Below, in pieces: positions 1 through 10,141 of a stretch of DNA of 64,000 nt. Source of the stretch: an uncultured Polaribacter sp. (lineage in GTDB: Bacteria; Bacteroidota; Bacteroidia; Flavobacteriales; Flavobacteriaceae). Location of the stretch: positions 1-64,000 of the forward strand of contig NZ_CANMHM010000003.1 in NCBI RefSeq assembly GCF_947497695.1. Direction: 5' to 3'. A program made the position numbers and the translations under genes. Under the pieces are notes generated by a model. The model was not told the DNA's origin and ran no database searches. It worked only from the letters and a program-made list of their open reading frames with translations. Within the stretch, counting starts at the first letter, position 1, and the number at the start of each line of letters is the position of its first letter.

Positions 1-172
1 TGAATACTGAATACTGAATACTGAATACTGAATACTGAATACTGAATACTGAATACTGAATACTGAATACTGAATACTGAATACTGAATACTGAATACTG
101 AATACTGAATACTGAATACTGAATACTGAATACTGAATACTGAATACTGAATACTGAATACTGAATACTGAA
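1..172. repeat. Heptanucleotide tandem repeat (TGAATAC)n
   Basis: The sequence shows 24 perfect copies of TGAATAC (1-168) plus a partial TGAA. The array probably began before the window. It ends 2 nt before the ATG of the MarR-type gene, so the visible upstream region of that gene is all repeat. Three units (21 nt) contain an in-frame TGA in every forward frame, so the array is not translated. Unit number could change by slippage and alter promoter spacing or the leader; that is inference. Confidence 0.97.
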
Positions 173-174
173 AA

Positions 175-612
175 ATGGGAGACATTTCTAAAGACATCAA
201 TTCTAGCTTTATAAATGATAAAGTAAAAGCTTTAATCAATATAAAATATACTGCAAATTGGCTTAATAGCAAAGAAAACGAGTTTTTTAAGCCTTATGGA
301 ATTTCTCCACAGCAATACAATATTTTAAGAATTTTACGAGGAGCAAAACAGAAAGTTAAAGTACAGGTTGTGAAAGATAGAATGATAGAAAGAGCACCAA
401 ATGCAACACGTTTAATGGATAAGTTGTGTGATAAAAATTTTATTGAGAGAGAGCGATGTGAACACGATAGAAGAGTGGTTTATGTTAAAATTACAAAGAA
501 TGGTCTAGAATTGTTATCAAATATTGATAATCATAAAAATCTTTCCTTTTTAGACAATTTATCAGAAGAGGAAGCAATAGTATTGAGCGATTTATTAGAT
601 AAAATTAGATAA
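175..612 (+). CDS. MarR family transcriptional regulator
   Basis: The 145-aa protein has the length and layout of MarR-type winged-helix repressors: an N-terminal dimerization helix, a helix-turn-helix around residues 45-85 (with the segment PNATRLMDKL as recognition-helix region) and a basic wing with a DRRVVYVKIT motif at about 98-107. Such proteins are cytoplasmic dimers that often respond to small aromatic or oxidizing ligands. The ATG at 175 is the only sensible start because the heptamer array ends just upstream and carries stops. The pirin gene follows after one base, so the two are likely co-transcribed. The ligand and target are unknown. Confidence 0.88.
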   Translation: MGDISKDINSSFINDKVKALINIKYTANWLNSKENEFFKPYGISPQQYNILRILRGAKQKVKVQVVKDRMIERAPNATRLMDKLCDKNFIERERCEHDRRVVYVKITKNGLELLSNIDNHKNLSFLDNLSEEEAIVLSDLLDKIR

Positions 613-613
613 A

Positions 614-1330
614 ATGAAAAAAATAATTCATAGAGCAAGTACAAGAGGTAGTGCAAATCATGGTTGGTTACAAGCCAATTTTTCATTTAGTTTTGCCAAT
701 TTTTACGATTCTAAAAGAGAACAATTTGGTGCTTTAAGAGTTTTAAATGACGATTTAATTGCCCCAAGTATGGGTTTTGGCACACATCCACACAATAATA
801 TGGAAATTATAACAATTCCGTTAAAAGGTATTTTAAAACATAAAGACAATATGGCAAATGATTGGATTGCAGTTTTGCCAGAAGAAGTACAAGTGATGTC
901 TGCAGGTACAGGAGTACAACATTCAGAAATAAATGGATCTGCATCAGAGCATTTAAGCCTTTTTCAAATTTGGATACTTCCAGAAAAAAAAGGTGTTACA
1001 CCAAGATATGATCAGAAGTTATTTGATAAAAATGAAAGAAAAAATAAACTACAAGTTTTAGTCAATTCTTTTAATGCTGATGATAAAAATGTGCTAAAAA
1101 TTCATCAAGATGCTCAAATTTCTAGAATTGACCTCGATAAAAACAATGAATTTACTTACAATTTAAAAACACAGAATCATGGAGTATATGTGTTTAATAT
1201 CTCTGGCGAGTTTCAAATTGATGGAACAATATTAAATGTTAGAGATGCTATTGGTATTTATGAAGCTACAGATTTTAAAATAAATCCTGCAAAAGATTCA
1301 GAATTGTTATTAATTGAAATACCAATGTAA
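614..1330 (+). CDS. Pirin family protein (cupin-type, quercetinase-like)
   Basis: The 238-aa protein has the two-cupin pirin layout. Metal ligands of the N-terminal cupin are visible: His58 and His60 in GTHPHNNME, and His103 and Glu105 in GVQHSEIN, with spacing as in human pirin. Family members bind Fe or Ni; some bacterial ones cleave quercetin, many have no proven role. The gene starts 1 nt after the MarR-type gene, which suggests that the regulator and a redox or phenolic-responsive enzyme act together. A perfect hairpin terminator follows. Function beyond the family is uncertain. Confidence 0.9.
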   Translation: MKKIIHRASTRGSANHGWLQANFSFSFANFYDSKREQFGALRVLNDDLIAPSMGFGTHPHNNMEIITIPLKGILKHKDNMANDWIAVLPEEVQVMSAGTGVQHSEINGSASEHLSLFQIWILPEKKGVTPRYDQKLFDKNERKNKLQVLVNSFNADDKNVLKIHQDAQISRIDLDKNNEFTYNLKTQNHGVYVFNISGEFQIDGTILNVRDAIGIYEATDFKINPAKDSELLLIEIPM

Positions 1331-1351
1331 AGTGTTTTTTTAAATTTTTAT

Positions 1352-1385
1352 AAAACCTCAAAAGAATCATTTCTTTTGAGGTTTT
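1352..1385 (+). terminator. Rho-independent terminator after pirin gene
   Basis: A perfect 15-bp stem (AAAACCTCAAAAGAA at 1352-1366 pairing with 1371-1385) with a TCAT loop, ending in a T-run. It lies 22 nt past the pirin stop. The remaining DNA to 1556 shows no gene. Confidence 0.9.
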
Positions 1386-1556
1386 TTCTTTTAAAAAAAT
1401 AAACATATCTTGCTAAGTGTTATGCATGCATAGTAAATAAAGAAGCTTTCTTATAGTTTTATTATAAAATTTCAATTCAAACTATCATTATCACAAAAAC
1501 AGAAATTTAAACAAGATATTTTCAATTATTTTTAAATTAGAATTAAAATACTTTAA

Positions 1557-3584
<2,028 letters not shown>

Positions 3585-3661
3585 TTTAAAAAAATCATCT
3601 AGAATTAAAATATTGTCTTAAAATAAAAGAGTATTTTTATCAAAATATATAAATTAAATAG

Positions 3662-4648
3662 ATGAAAACTTTTACTGTTGAAGAAATAACAGCACTTTTA
3701 AGTGGTGAGCAAATTGGTTTTTGTACCGATAAAATAAATGCTCCAGAACAAATTGAAAACGCAAAAAAAGGCAATGTTACTTTTATAGGCAATTCTAAAT
3801 ATGCACGTTTATGGGAAAAATCTAACGCAAGTATTGCAATTGTTTATAAGGGAATAAAAATTACTCCAGAAGAAGGAAAGGCCTTTGTAAAAGTAAAAAA
3901 TCCAGATTTGGCAATGGCAATTTTATTAGAAGCTTTTGAGCCAGAACCACCTTACTTTGAAACAGATATTCATCCTACAGCAGTTATAGACAAAACTGTA
4001 AAATTAGGAAAAGGGTGTAAAGTTGGTGCAAATTCTTACATTGGTAAAAATGTAATTTTAGGAGATAAAGTAACTATTTACCCAAACGTTTCCATTTTTG
4101 ATGATACTACAATTGGAAATGAGACTGTTATTTGGTCTGGAACCGTAATTAGAGAACGAAGCATAATTGGTAGTCATTGTATTTTTCATACAAATGTTAG
4201 TATTGGTGCTGATGGGTTTGGGTATAGACCCAGTGAAAAAGGTTTGACTAAAATTATTCATATTGGAAATGTAATTATTGGTAATGGAGTAGAAATTGGA
4301 GCAAATTCTTGCGTTGATCGTGGAAAATTTAGTGCTACTGTTTTAGGAGATGGCTGTAAAATTGATAACTTAGTTCAAATTGGTCATAATTCTGTATTAG
4401 GTAAATTTTGTATCATGGCAGGTCATAGTGGTGTGGCAGGTTCTGTAACTTTAGGTGATGGTGTTATTATTGGAGGTAGTGCTTCTATTAAAGACCATGT
4501 TACCATAAATTCTGGGGCAAAAGTAGGTGCTGGTTCTGGTGTTATTGCAGATGTAGAAGCAGGTAAATCTGTTGTTGGTTATCCTGCTTGTGACTCAAGA
4601 GAAAAAATGAAACAATGGGTTACTTTGCGTAAATTGGCAAGAAATTAA
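3662..4648 (+). CDS. lpxD: UDP-3-O-acylglucosamine N-acyltransferase (LpxD-type)
   Basis: The 328-aa protein has the LpxD plan: an N-terminal uridine-binding domain (1-100), then a left-handed beta-helix of hexapeptide repeats (about 101-300). The GADGFGYRP loop (182-190) and the NLVQIGHN motif carrying the expected catalytic His242 are present. The family adds a 3-hydroxyacyl chain to UDP-acylglucosamine in lipid A synthesis in the cytoplasm. Flavobacteria often carry a second LpxD-like gene away from the lpx cluster. No lpxC, lpxA or fabZ lies here, so this may be that paralogue rather than the main enzyme. Confidence 0.82.
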   Translation: MKTFTVEEITALLSGEQIGFCTDKINAPEQIENAKKGNVTFIGNSKYARLWEKSNASIAIVYKGIKITPEEGKAFVKVKNPDLAMAILLEAFEPEPPYFETDIHPTAVIDKTVKLGKGCKVGANSYIGKNVILGDKVTIYPNVSIFDDTTIGNETVIWSGTVIRERSIIGSHCIFHTNVSIGADGFGYRPSEKGLTKIIHIGNVIIGNGVEIGANSCVDRGKFSATVLGDGCKIDNLVQIGHNSVLGKFCIMAGHSGVAGSVTLGDGVIIGGSASIKDHVTINSGAKVGAGSGVIADVEAGKSVVGYPACDSREKMKQWVTLRKLARN

Positions 4649-4770
4649 ATAGCTATATTTTACTACTTTATAGCTTACCAATTATTAAGGTTTTTACTAA
4701 TGGCTATAATTTGATTGTACCAAATAAAAAACGATATTTGCGAATTAATTTAATTAATAAATTACAAACA

Positions 4771-4953
4771 ATGGGAATGAATAAAAATACAGTCTTAAGC
4801 TGGGCAACTTTTATAATGATATTTGTAGGATTTGGATTAATAGCTATAGGAATATTTAAGTACAGAGAAGTATCTGCTTGGGGTTTTGCAGCTGTTGGTT
4901 TTGGTTTCTTTGCAAATGCATGGGTTTTTAATGCCTTAAAAGGAAGAGTGTAA
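4771..4953 (+). CDS. Small two-helix membrane protein (CAL67264-like)
   Basis: The reading frame is open from a TTG at 4711, but the segment before ATG 4771 is charged and unlike a protein start. From 4771 the product is 60 aa with two hydrophobic helices (about 10-27 and 35-52) joined by KYREVSAWG, ending in FNALKGRV. It resembles the short Flavobacteria membrane proteins called CAL67264 family; this is recognition by eye. ATG 4777 is an alternative start. No function is known. It precedes ettA by 73 nt. Confidence 0.7.
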   Translation: MGMNKNTVLSWATFIMIFVGFGLIAIGIFKYREVSAWGFAAVGFGFFANAWVFNALKGRV

Positions 4954-5026
4954 AAAAGTTTACAGTTTTTAGTAGCAGTCTTCAGCTACATATTTAAATA
5001 ATTAATTTTTCAAATACAGTATATAA

Positions 5027-6718
5027 ATGAGCGACGATAAGAAAGTAATCTTTTCGATGAATAAGTTGTCTAAAACTTATCAATCTACAGGAAAACAAGT
5101 TTTAAAAGATATTTACTTAAGTTTCTATTATGGAGCAAAAATTGGAATTCTTGGTTTAAATGGATCTGGAAAATCAACTTTATTAAAAATTATAGCAGGG
5201 GTAGAAAAGAATTATCAAGGTGATGTAACTTTTGTACCAGGTTATAAAGTAGGTTATTTAGAACAAGAGCCACAACTAAATCCAGAAAAAACTGTTTTAG
5301 AAGTTGTAAAAGAAGGAGTTGCAGAAACCGTTGCAATTTTAGATGAGTACAATAAAATAAACGACATGTTTGGTTTGGAAGAAGTGTATTCTGATGCAGA
5401 TAAGATGGACAAACTAATGGCACAACAAGCAGAATTACAAGATAAAATTGATGCTGCCAATGCTTGGGAATTAGATACCAAATTAGAAATAGCAATGGAT
5501 GCTTTGAGAACGCCAGATTCTGATAAAAAAATTGGCGTACTTTCTGGAGGAGAAAAAAGACGTGTCGCACTGTGTAGATTATTATTACAAGAACCAGAAA
5601 TTTTATTATTAGATGAGCCTACCAACCATTTAGATGCAGAATCTGTACATTGGTTAGAGCATCATTTAGCACAATATAAAGGAACTGTTATTGCAGTAAC
5701 GCATGATAGATACTTTTTAGATAATGTTGCTGGTTGGATTTTAGAATTAGATAGAGGTGAAGGAATTCCTTGGAAAGGAAATTATGCTGAGTGGTTAGAT
5801 CAAAAGTCTAAACGAATGGCACAAGAGAGTAAAACTGCTTCTAAGCGTCAAAAAACGTTAGAACGAGAGTTAGATTGGGTTAGACAAGGAGCAAAAGGTC
5901 GTCAAACAAAGCAAAAAGCTCGTTTGAAGAATTATGACAAATTAATGAGTCAAGACCAAAAGCAAGTTGATGAAAAATTAGAAATTTATATTCCTAATGG
6001 ACCACGTTTGGGAACCAATGTAATTGAAGCAACTGGTGTTTCTAAAGCATTTGGAGATAAATTATTATATGATAATTTAGAATTTAACCTTCCACAGGCA
6101 GGAATTGTTGGTATTATAGGTCCTAATGGAGCTGGTAAAACTACTATTTTTAAAATGATTATGGGAGAAGAAACTCCTGATGCAGGAAGTTTTTCAGTGG
6201 GTGAAACTGCTAAAATAGCCTACGTAGATCAAGCCCATTCGAATATAAATCCTGAAAAAACAATTTGGGAAAACTTTTCAGACGGACAAGATTTAGTAAT
6301 GATGGGAGGTAAGCAAGTAAATTCTCGTGCTTATTTAAGTCGTTTTAATTTTTCTGGAAGTGAGCAAAACAAAAAAGTAAATACACTTTCTGGTGGAGAA
6401 CGTAATCGTTTGCATTTAGCAATGACCTTAAAAGAAGAAGGTAACGTTTTACTTTTAGATGAACCAACAAATGATTTAGATGTAAACACACTAAGAGCAT
6501 TAGAAGAAGGATTGGAAAACTTTGCTGGTTGTGGCGTTATCATTAGTCACGATAGATGGTTTTTAGATAGAGTTTGTACACATATATTAGCTTTTGAAGG
6601 AAATAGTGAAGTTTACTTTTTTGAAGGAGGATTCTCTGAATATGAAGAAAATAAAAAGAAACGTTTAGGTGGAGATTTAATGCCAAAACGTATAAAATAT
6701 AGAAAGTTAATTCGATAA
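5027..6718 (+). CDS. ettA: Energy-dependent translational throttle protein EttA (ABC-F)
   Basis: The 563-aa protein has two ABC ATPase domains in tandem without membrane segments, the mark of ABC-F ribosome factors. Walker A motifs are GLNGSGKS (43-50) and GPNGAGKT in the second half; signature motifs LSGGEKRR and LSGGERNR and both LLLDEPTN Walker B segments are intact. The linker is rich in Lys, Arg and Gln, as expected for the P-site tRNA-interacting motif. Length fits EttA (about 555 aa) better than Uup. It acts on the ribosomal E site and links initiation to ATP level. A strong hairpin terminator follows. Confidence 0.93.
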   Translation: MSDDKKVIFSMNKLSKTYQSTGKQVLKDIYLSFYYGAKIGILGLNGSGKSTLLKIIAGVEKNYQGDVTFVPGYKVGYLEQEPQLNPEKTVLEVVKEGVAETVAILDEYNKINDMFGLEEVYSDADKMDKLMAQQAELQDKIDAANAWELDTKLEIAMDALRTPDSDKKIGVLSGGEKRRVALCRLLLQEPEILLLDEPTNHLDAESVHWLEHHLAQYKGTVIAVTHDRYFLDNVAGWILELDRGEGIPWKGNYAEWLDQKSKRMAQESKTASKRQKTLERELDWVRQGAKGRQTKQKARLKNYDKLMSQDQKQVDEKLEIYIPNGPRLGTNVIEATGVSKAFGDKLLYDNLEFNLPQAGIVGIIGPNGAGKTTIFKMIMGEETPDAGSFSVGETAKIAYVDQAHSNINPEKTIWENFSDGQDLVMMGGKQVNSRAYLSRFNFSGSEQNKKVNTLSGGERNRLHLAMTLKEEGNVLLLDEPTNDLDVNTLRALEEGLENFAGCGVIISHDRWFLDRVCTHILAFEGNSEVYFFEGGFSEYEENKKKRLGGDLMPKRIKYRKLIR

Positions 6719-6749
6719 TTTTCTGCTGATTATAGAACTAGTGTAAGTT

Positions 6750-6789
6750 AAAAAGAGCGTTAAATCATTTGTGATTTAACGCTCTTTTT
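6750..6789. terminator. Bidirectional terminator between ettA and rnz
   Basis: An 18-bp perfect stem (AAAAAGAGCGTTAAATCA at 6750-6767 with its complement at 6772-6789) and a 4-nt loop. A-run and T-run flanks on both sides allow it to end ettA on the plus strand and rnz on the minus strand. Confidence 0.92.
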
Positions 6790-6819
6790 TATTTCTACAT
6801 AAATTTTTATCTATTAATA

Positions 6820-7734
6820 TTATACAATAAAAACTTTACCAGGAACTGCTAACTCTGTGTTTTCAAAAATTTCTTGAGCCTCTTCTTTAAACACATTAAT
6901 ATCTTTATATCTGCCAGAGTAATGGCCAATAATTAGCTGTTTTGCGTTTGCATCTTTAGCTATTTGAGCGGCTTCTTTTGTAGTAGCGTGCTTCGTTTTT
7001 TTAGCCAAATCTTTTCTGTCATCTAAAAAAGTAGCTTCATGATATAATAAATCTACATTTTTAATAATGGGTACAATGTCTGGTTTGTAACAAGTGTCGC
7101 TACAAAAAGCAAAACTTAATGGTTTTGGCGGATCAATGGTTAGTTCTGTATTAAATACTATTTTGCCAGAAGATAGTACAACATCTTTCCCTGCTTTTAT
7201 ATTTAGGTAATCAGCTTTGTCTATTTCTGAATATCCACTAATATTTAGCATGTTTAGTTTTCTTGATTTCTCTTTTTCTTTAAATAAGTAACCATTTGTA
7301 TATACTCTATGAGTTAAAGGAATTGTGCTCACAGAAACTTTATCATCTTCAAAAATTAATTCACTTTTTTTAGAAGTTAACTCATGAAAAATCATTTTAT
7401 ATTTTGCGTGTGATTGAGAAATTTTTAATTGTAATAAAGTAACTTCTTTGATGCCTTTAGGCCCATAAATATGCAATTCTTTATCTCTGTTTAAAATACC
7501 AAAAGTAGATAATAAACCAACTAACCCATAAAAATGATCGCCATGTAAATGCGTAATAAAAATATGATTTATTTTAGAAAACCCAACTTTATATTTTCGC
7601 ATTTGACGTTGTGTACCTTCACCACAATCAATTAAAAAATGACTGTTGTTAATTTCTAAATATTGTGAAGTAGGAAAAGCGTTTATTCTTGGAGTTGCAG
7701 AATGACAGCCTAAAATGGTTAGTGATATACTCAT
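6820..7734 (-). CDS. rnz: Ribonuclease Z (tRNA 3'-endonuclease)
   Basis: The 304-aa protein is a metallo-beta-lactamase fold nuclease. The zinc motif THLHGDH is at residues 61-67, with later ligands in FCSDTCY and HEATF and the final His in IGHYSGRY. Length matches short-form RNase Z (about 305 aa), which trims the 3' end of tRNA precursors. It overlaps the 3' end of the upstream T9SS-tail gene by 4 nt (ATGA) and ends the pyrR-pyrB transcription unit. Confidence 0.95.
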   Translation of the reverse strand: MSISLTILGCHSATPRINAFPTSQYLEINNSHFLIDCGEGTQRQMRKYKVGFSKINHIFITHLHGDHFYGLVGLLSTFGILNRDKELHIYGPKGIKEVTLLQLKISQSHAKYKMIFHELTSKKSELIFEDDKVSVSTIPLTHRVYTNGYLFKEKEKSRKLNMLNISGYSEIDKADYLNIKAGKDVVLSSGKIVFNTELTIDPPKPLSFAFCSDTCYKPDIVPIIKNVDLLYHEATFLDDRKDLAKKTKHATTKEAAQIAKDANAKQLIIGHYSGRYKDINVFKEEAQEIFENTELAVPGKVFIV

Positions 7735-8051
7735 CGAATAACAAATCGTTTTGAAATAATTTGTTTTTTGTTTTGTATGCTGTAAATATACATTCCAGAA
7801 TTTAAATCGTTTTTAAAGAAAGGAATTGTGTTTTTACCAAGTGTTGTTTGAAGATTTTTTTTAACGACAGTTGTGCCCAAAACATTTCTGACAGTAAAAA
7901 TAATTGTTGATTTTGAGCTAGCTATAAAACTAATTTTTGTGGAATTCGAAAAAGGATTTGGAGCAGCAGATAAGCTTTCTAGAGATTTCTGTTGCGAAAA
8001 CCCTAAAGTAAAAGTGGATAAAAATAAGATAAAAAGTATTTTTTTAATCAT
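7731..8051 (-). CDS. Minimal secreted protein: signal peptide plus T9SS sorting domain
   Basis: The 106-aa product has a signal peptide (1-20, ending LGFSQQ) followed almost at once by a C-terminal type A sorting domain of the type IX secretion system (about 27-106). Marks are APNPFSNSTKISF, then NVLGTTV, then LNSGMYIYSI and a basic end KRFVIR. There is no room for a passenger domain. T9SS cargo crosses the outer membrane and the tail is usually cut or attached to lipid. The gene sits between the STAS-like gene and rnz with 4-nt overlap. Its role is unknown; it could be a degenerate cargo gene or a genuine mini-protein. Confidence 0.8.
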   Translation of the reverse strand: MIKKILFILFLSTFTLGFSQQKSLESLSAAPNPFSNSTKISFIASSKSTIIFTVRNVLGTTVVKKNLQTTLGKNTIPFFKNDLNSGMYIYSIQNKKQIISKRFVIR

Positions 8052-8063
8052 TTTTTTTAATCT

Positions 8064-8396
8064 TTAAAAGCCTAATTCTCTTTCTATAGCTTCCATTTCT
8101 ATAATATCTTCTGCTTCTTGTAAAGTAGGCGTAATGTTAAAACTCTCTGGAAAATTATCTATATCAATTTTTGAGTTTACAATCACAAAAGATGTGCCGT
8201 TTTCTTTTTTTTGTTTGGCTATATCCAAAAACAGTAAAAATTCCTTAGAAGAAACATCGCTTTCATTAGAAAAATGTAGAATGATGTTTTCTTTTTGTAG
8301 TTTCTTTTCTTCAATTAAAAAAGCATCATAAAACTCAGAAAACGTTTTTTGTTTATTAGTAATTAATGTATAGGTTTCTTTTTTTTCTGTTTGCAT
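8064..8396 (-). CDS. STAS-like small protein of the pyrB-rnz unit
   Basis: The 110-aa soluble protein has an alternating beta/alpha pattern resembling an anti-sigma antagonist (STAS) fold: NIILHFSNE, then FLLFLDIAKQ, then TSFVIVNSKID, and an acidic C-terminus. Equivalent genes precede rnz in other Flavobacteria and are sometimes mislabelled ribonuclease Z. No phosphorylatable Ser in a DSSG-type motif is obvious. It lies 3 nt after pyrB. Function is not known. Confidence 0.6.
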   Translation of the reverse strand: MQTEKKETYTLITNKQKTFSEFYDAFLIEEKKLQKENIILHFSNESDVSSKEFLLFLDIAKQKKENGTSFVIVNSKIDIDNFPESFNITPTLQEAEDIIEMEAIERELGF

Positions 8397-8399
8397 AAC

Positions 8400-9329
8400 T
8401 TATCTTTTAACCTGTTGTGCTAATAAATAAATAACAGCCATTCTAACTGCAACACCATTTTCTACTTGGTCTAAAATAATAGATTGGTTAGAATCAGCAA
8501 CATCACTTGTAATTTCTACTCCACGATTTATGGGACCTGGATGCATAATCACAATTTTTTTGTCAAGATTGTCTAAAATTTCTTGGTTAATTCCAAAAAG
8601 TTGTGTGTATTCTCTAGTTGAAGGAAAATATTTAATATCCATTCTTTCATGTTGTACACGTAAAACATTGGCAACATCACACCATTCAAGAGCTTTTTTT
8701 AAATTGGTTTCTACTGTTACGCCTAAACTAGAAATGTATTTAGGAATTAAGGTTGTTGGGCCACAAACTTTTACTTCTGCACCTTGTAACTGTAGTGCAA
8801 ATATATTTGATAGTGCAACTCTAGAATGTAAAATATCACCAACAATTAGTATTTTTTTACCTTTTACACTCCCTAACTTTTCTCTGATAGAGTAAGAATC
8901 TAATAGTGCTTGAGTAGGATGCTCATGTGTGCCATCACCTGCATTGACTATCTTGGCATCTACGTGTTTAGATAAAAAAACACCAGCACCAACACTTGCA
9001 TGTCTCATCACAACAATATCTACTTTCATAGCCAAAATATTGTTGACTGTATCTATTAAAGTTTCTCCTTTTTTTACGGAAGATTGACTTGCAGAAAAAT
9101 TAATTACATCTGCAGAAAGCCTTTTTTCTGCCAATTCAAAACTAAGCTTTGTACGTGTGCTATTTTCAAAAAATAAATTGGCTATTGTAATATCTCTAAG
9201 AGAAGGTACTTTTTTAATAGGTCTATTAATAACTTCTTTAAAATGATCGGCAGTTTTAAAAATTAAATCAATATCAGTTTGCTTTAAATACTTTATTCCC
9301 AATAAATGTTCTACACTTAATTCTGACAT
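8400..9329 (-). CDS. pyrB: Aspartate carbamoyltransferase catalytic subunit
   Basis: The 309-aa enzyme makes carbamoyl-aspartate from carbamoyl phosphate and aspartate, the first committed step of UMP synthesis. The carbamoyl-phosphate motif FFENSTRTKLSFE (53-65; STRT at 57-60), HEHPTQALLD and the HPGPINRGVE signature are intact. No pyrI regulatory subunit follows. It begins 2 nt after pyrR, so it is in the same operon and under the same control. Confidence 0.96.
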   Translation of the reverse strand: MSELSVEHLLGIKYLKQTDIDLIFKTADHFKEVINRPIKKVPSLRDITIANLFFENSTRTKLSFELAEKRLSADVINFSASQSSVKKGETLIDTVNNILAMKVDIVVMRHASVGAGVFLSKHVDAKIVNAGDGTHEHPTQALLDSYSIREKLGSVKGKKILIVGDILHSRVALSNIFALQLQGAEVKVCGPTTLIPKYISSLGVTVETNLKKALEWCDVANVLRVQHERMDIKYFPSTREYTQLFGINQEILDNLDKKIVIMHPGPINRGVEITSDVADSNQSIILDQVENGVAVRMAVIYLLAQQVKR

Positions 9330-9331
9330 AA

Positions 9332-9871
9332 TTACTTAAATTCTATATAAACTGCGTCTTTTTTATGAGTTTCTTTCCAGGTAACCAATACTTTTTCTTC
9401 ATTGATAGCATCTACTTGTCTGCCTCTATAATTTGGCTGAATTGGTAAATGCCTACTAAAACGCCTGTCAATTAACACTAATAATTCTATGTTTTCTGGT
9501 CTTCCATAAGCTTGCATTGCAGTTAATGCAGCTCTAATACTTCTTCCAGAAAATAAAACATCATCAATAATTACTACATTTTTACCTTCAATTAAAAAGT
9601 CTATTTTAGTTGCAGTAGCTGCTAAAGGAGCATCTCTTCGTCTAAAATCATCTCTATAAAAAGTAATATCTAAAAGACCTAGTTGTAAGTTTTTAACTTG
9701 GTACTCATTTTTTAATAAATCTGCTAATCTATTAGCCAAAAAACTACCTCTTGGTTGTAAACCAATTAGAACGGTATTAGAAAAATCGTTATGGTTTTCG
9801 ATTAGCTGACACGCTAAACGATGTAGAATTATTTCAATATCTTTTGAGTTCAATAAGTTTTTTTTGCTCAT
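9332..9871 (-). CDS. pyrR: Bifunctional PyrR (pyr regulator / uracil phosphoribosyltransferase)
   Basis: The 179-aa protein has the type I phosphoribosyltransferase motif VVIIDDVLFSGRSIRAA (99-115) and the family segment LDITFYRDDFRRRD. In Bacillus it binds pyr leader RNA with UMP and also makes UMP from uracil. As first gene of pyrR-pyrB it may control this unit. I saw no convincing antiterminator/terminator pair in the 270-nt upstream region, only a weak A6/T6 hairpin at 9970-9987, so attenuation is unproven here. Confidence 0.93.
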   Translation of the reverse strand: MSKKNLLNSKDIEIILHRLACQLIENHNDFSNTVLIGLQPRGSFLANRLADLLKNEYQVKNLQLGLLDITFYRDDFRRRDAPLAATATKIDFLIEGKNVVIIDDVLFSGRSIRAALTAMQAYGRPENIELLVLIDRRFSRHLPIQPNYRGRQVDAINEEKVLVTWKETHKKDAVYIEFK

Positions 9872-10141
9872 AAGAAGTTTATCAAATTAGCTTGATAGTT
9901 ATTGAAAATCAAAATTAGTATAAATATATGTATGAGCAAAATAAAAAAGATGAATTAAATAACTTAAATAAAAAAGGGCTTTTTTAATGTAAGATAAGAA
10001 TTAAAGATACCAGTTTTTAAAAAAAATGTTATATTGTAATGTTTATTATTGTTAATTAAATTGTTAAAAACAAATAAACAACTGTTAATTGGCTAACGAG
10101 TACTTACACTATCTTTAAAACAGCAACTCAATCCCTGTATT

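Noticed and set aside
1-172. CRISPR array
   Set aside because: Units are 7 nt without spacers and no cas genes are near; it is a simple tandem repeat.
9970-9987. PyrR-controlled attenuator upstream of pyrR
   Set aside because: Only a 6-bp A/T stem with GGGC loop; no alternative antiterminator or anti-antiterminator could be found by eye.
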